DNA of 64,000 nt from Bacillus chungangensis (GTDB taxonomy: Bacteria; Bacillota; Bacilli; Bacillales; Bacillaceae_C): assembly GCF_030812995.1 (NCBI RefSeq), contig NZ_JAUSTT010000005.1:62001-126000 (forward strand), written 5' to 3'. Every line of letters starts with the position of its first letter. The stretch's first letter is position 1. Positions 63,951-64,000 of this stretch are shown piece after piece. A program made the translations under genes and the position numbers. The notes beneath the pieces were generated by a model. It ran no database searches, was not told the DNA's origin, and saw nothing but the letters and a program-made list of their open reading frames with translations.

Positions 63951-64000
63951 ATGATGTCACTTGATCATTATATTATGTGTGCAATTAGTACCATGCCAAG
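63951..64000 (+). CDS. Start of an unidentified gene, cut by the window edge
   Basis: AGAAGGTGAAAC precedes two adjacent ATG codons (63951 and 63954). The visible residues (MMSLDHYIMCAISTMP) do not let me name the product. It is divergent from the two-component genes and has its own promoter and operator-like dyads. Confidence 0.6.
   Translation, partial: MMSLDHYIMCAISTMP

Overview
The window comes from the chromosome of a low-GC, spore-forming Bacillaceae bacterium (Bacillus or a close relative). The signs are a groES-groEL pair under a perfect CIRCE element next to ydiL-ydiK-like genes (the B. subtilis order), a CotF-family spore coat protein, a sigO/yvrJ/rsoA-type split sigma factor, a yclNOPQ-type siderophore importer under Fur boxes, AGGAGG ribosome binding sites, and frequent TTG and GTG starts. 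I do not assign a species.

Layout. 1-7551: edge of a natural-product locus: a free-standing malonyl-CoA transacylase (trans-AT style), a small membrane protein, an SGNH hydrolase with repeats and an O-carbamoyltransferase on the minus strand, and a divergent type II thioesterase. 7627-11105: groESL, ydiL, ydiK. 11416-13008: taurine:pyruvate aminotransferase beside a decayed sulfoacetaldehyde acetyltransferase. 13485-28000: accessory genes: DUF1646 membrane protein, CoxG-like protein, agmatine/peptidylarginine-deiminase-family enzyme, chemoreceptor, GNAT, secreted alpha-lytic-type protease, MarR-ArsA pair, nucleoside deaminase, amidase. 28292-29363: two-subunit sigma factor with YvrJ. 29856-37579: minus-strand operon with acyl-CoA dehydrogenase (ACAD10/11 type), SDR, TetR regulator, APH-like kinase, ComB-family phosphatase, quinone oxidoreductase and acyl-CoA ligase. 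Its gene set matches LvaA/C/D/E-type catabolism of 4-hydroxy or 4-keto acids. 38013-43399: a fragment of diaminopropionate ammonia-lyase, a purC-like gene and the Fur-regulated importer. 43951-44066: a DnaA-box cluster. 44195-46602: serine hydrolase and SDR. 46851-57908: minus-strand block with a solute:sodium symporter, CoA-transferase, acyl-CoA dehydrogenase, divergent urocanase, AraC-type regulator, HutI-like amidohydrolase and a second transporter-like protein. I read it as a possible catabolic route for an imidazole acid such as imidazolepropionate. 58241-63702: spore coat protein, LanFEG-like ABC transporter and a two-component system.

A structured intergenic repeat of about 110-275 bp, with three hairpins, occurs in at least nine full or partial copies between 14.5 and 55.1 kb. 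Two copies supply the stop codon of the neighbouring gene.

The two catabolic blocks share a logic: activate an acid to its CoA thioester, oxidise or modify it, and control the operon locally (TetR with an operator downstream of a strong promoter in one, AraC in the other). The strongest candidates for undescribed biology are the urocanase/CoA-transferase block, the kinase/ACAD operon, the split sigma operon, the three-hairpin repeat and the off-origin DnaA-box cluster. All functions are inferred from reading the sequence; no database search was run.
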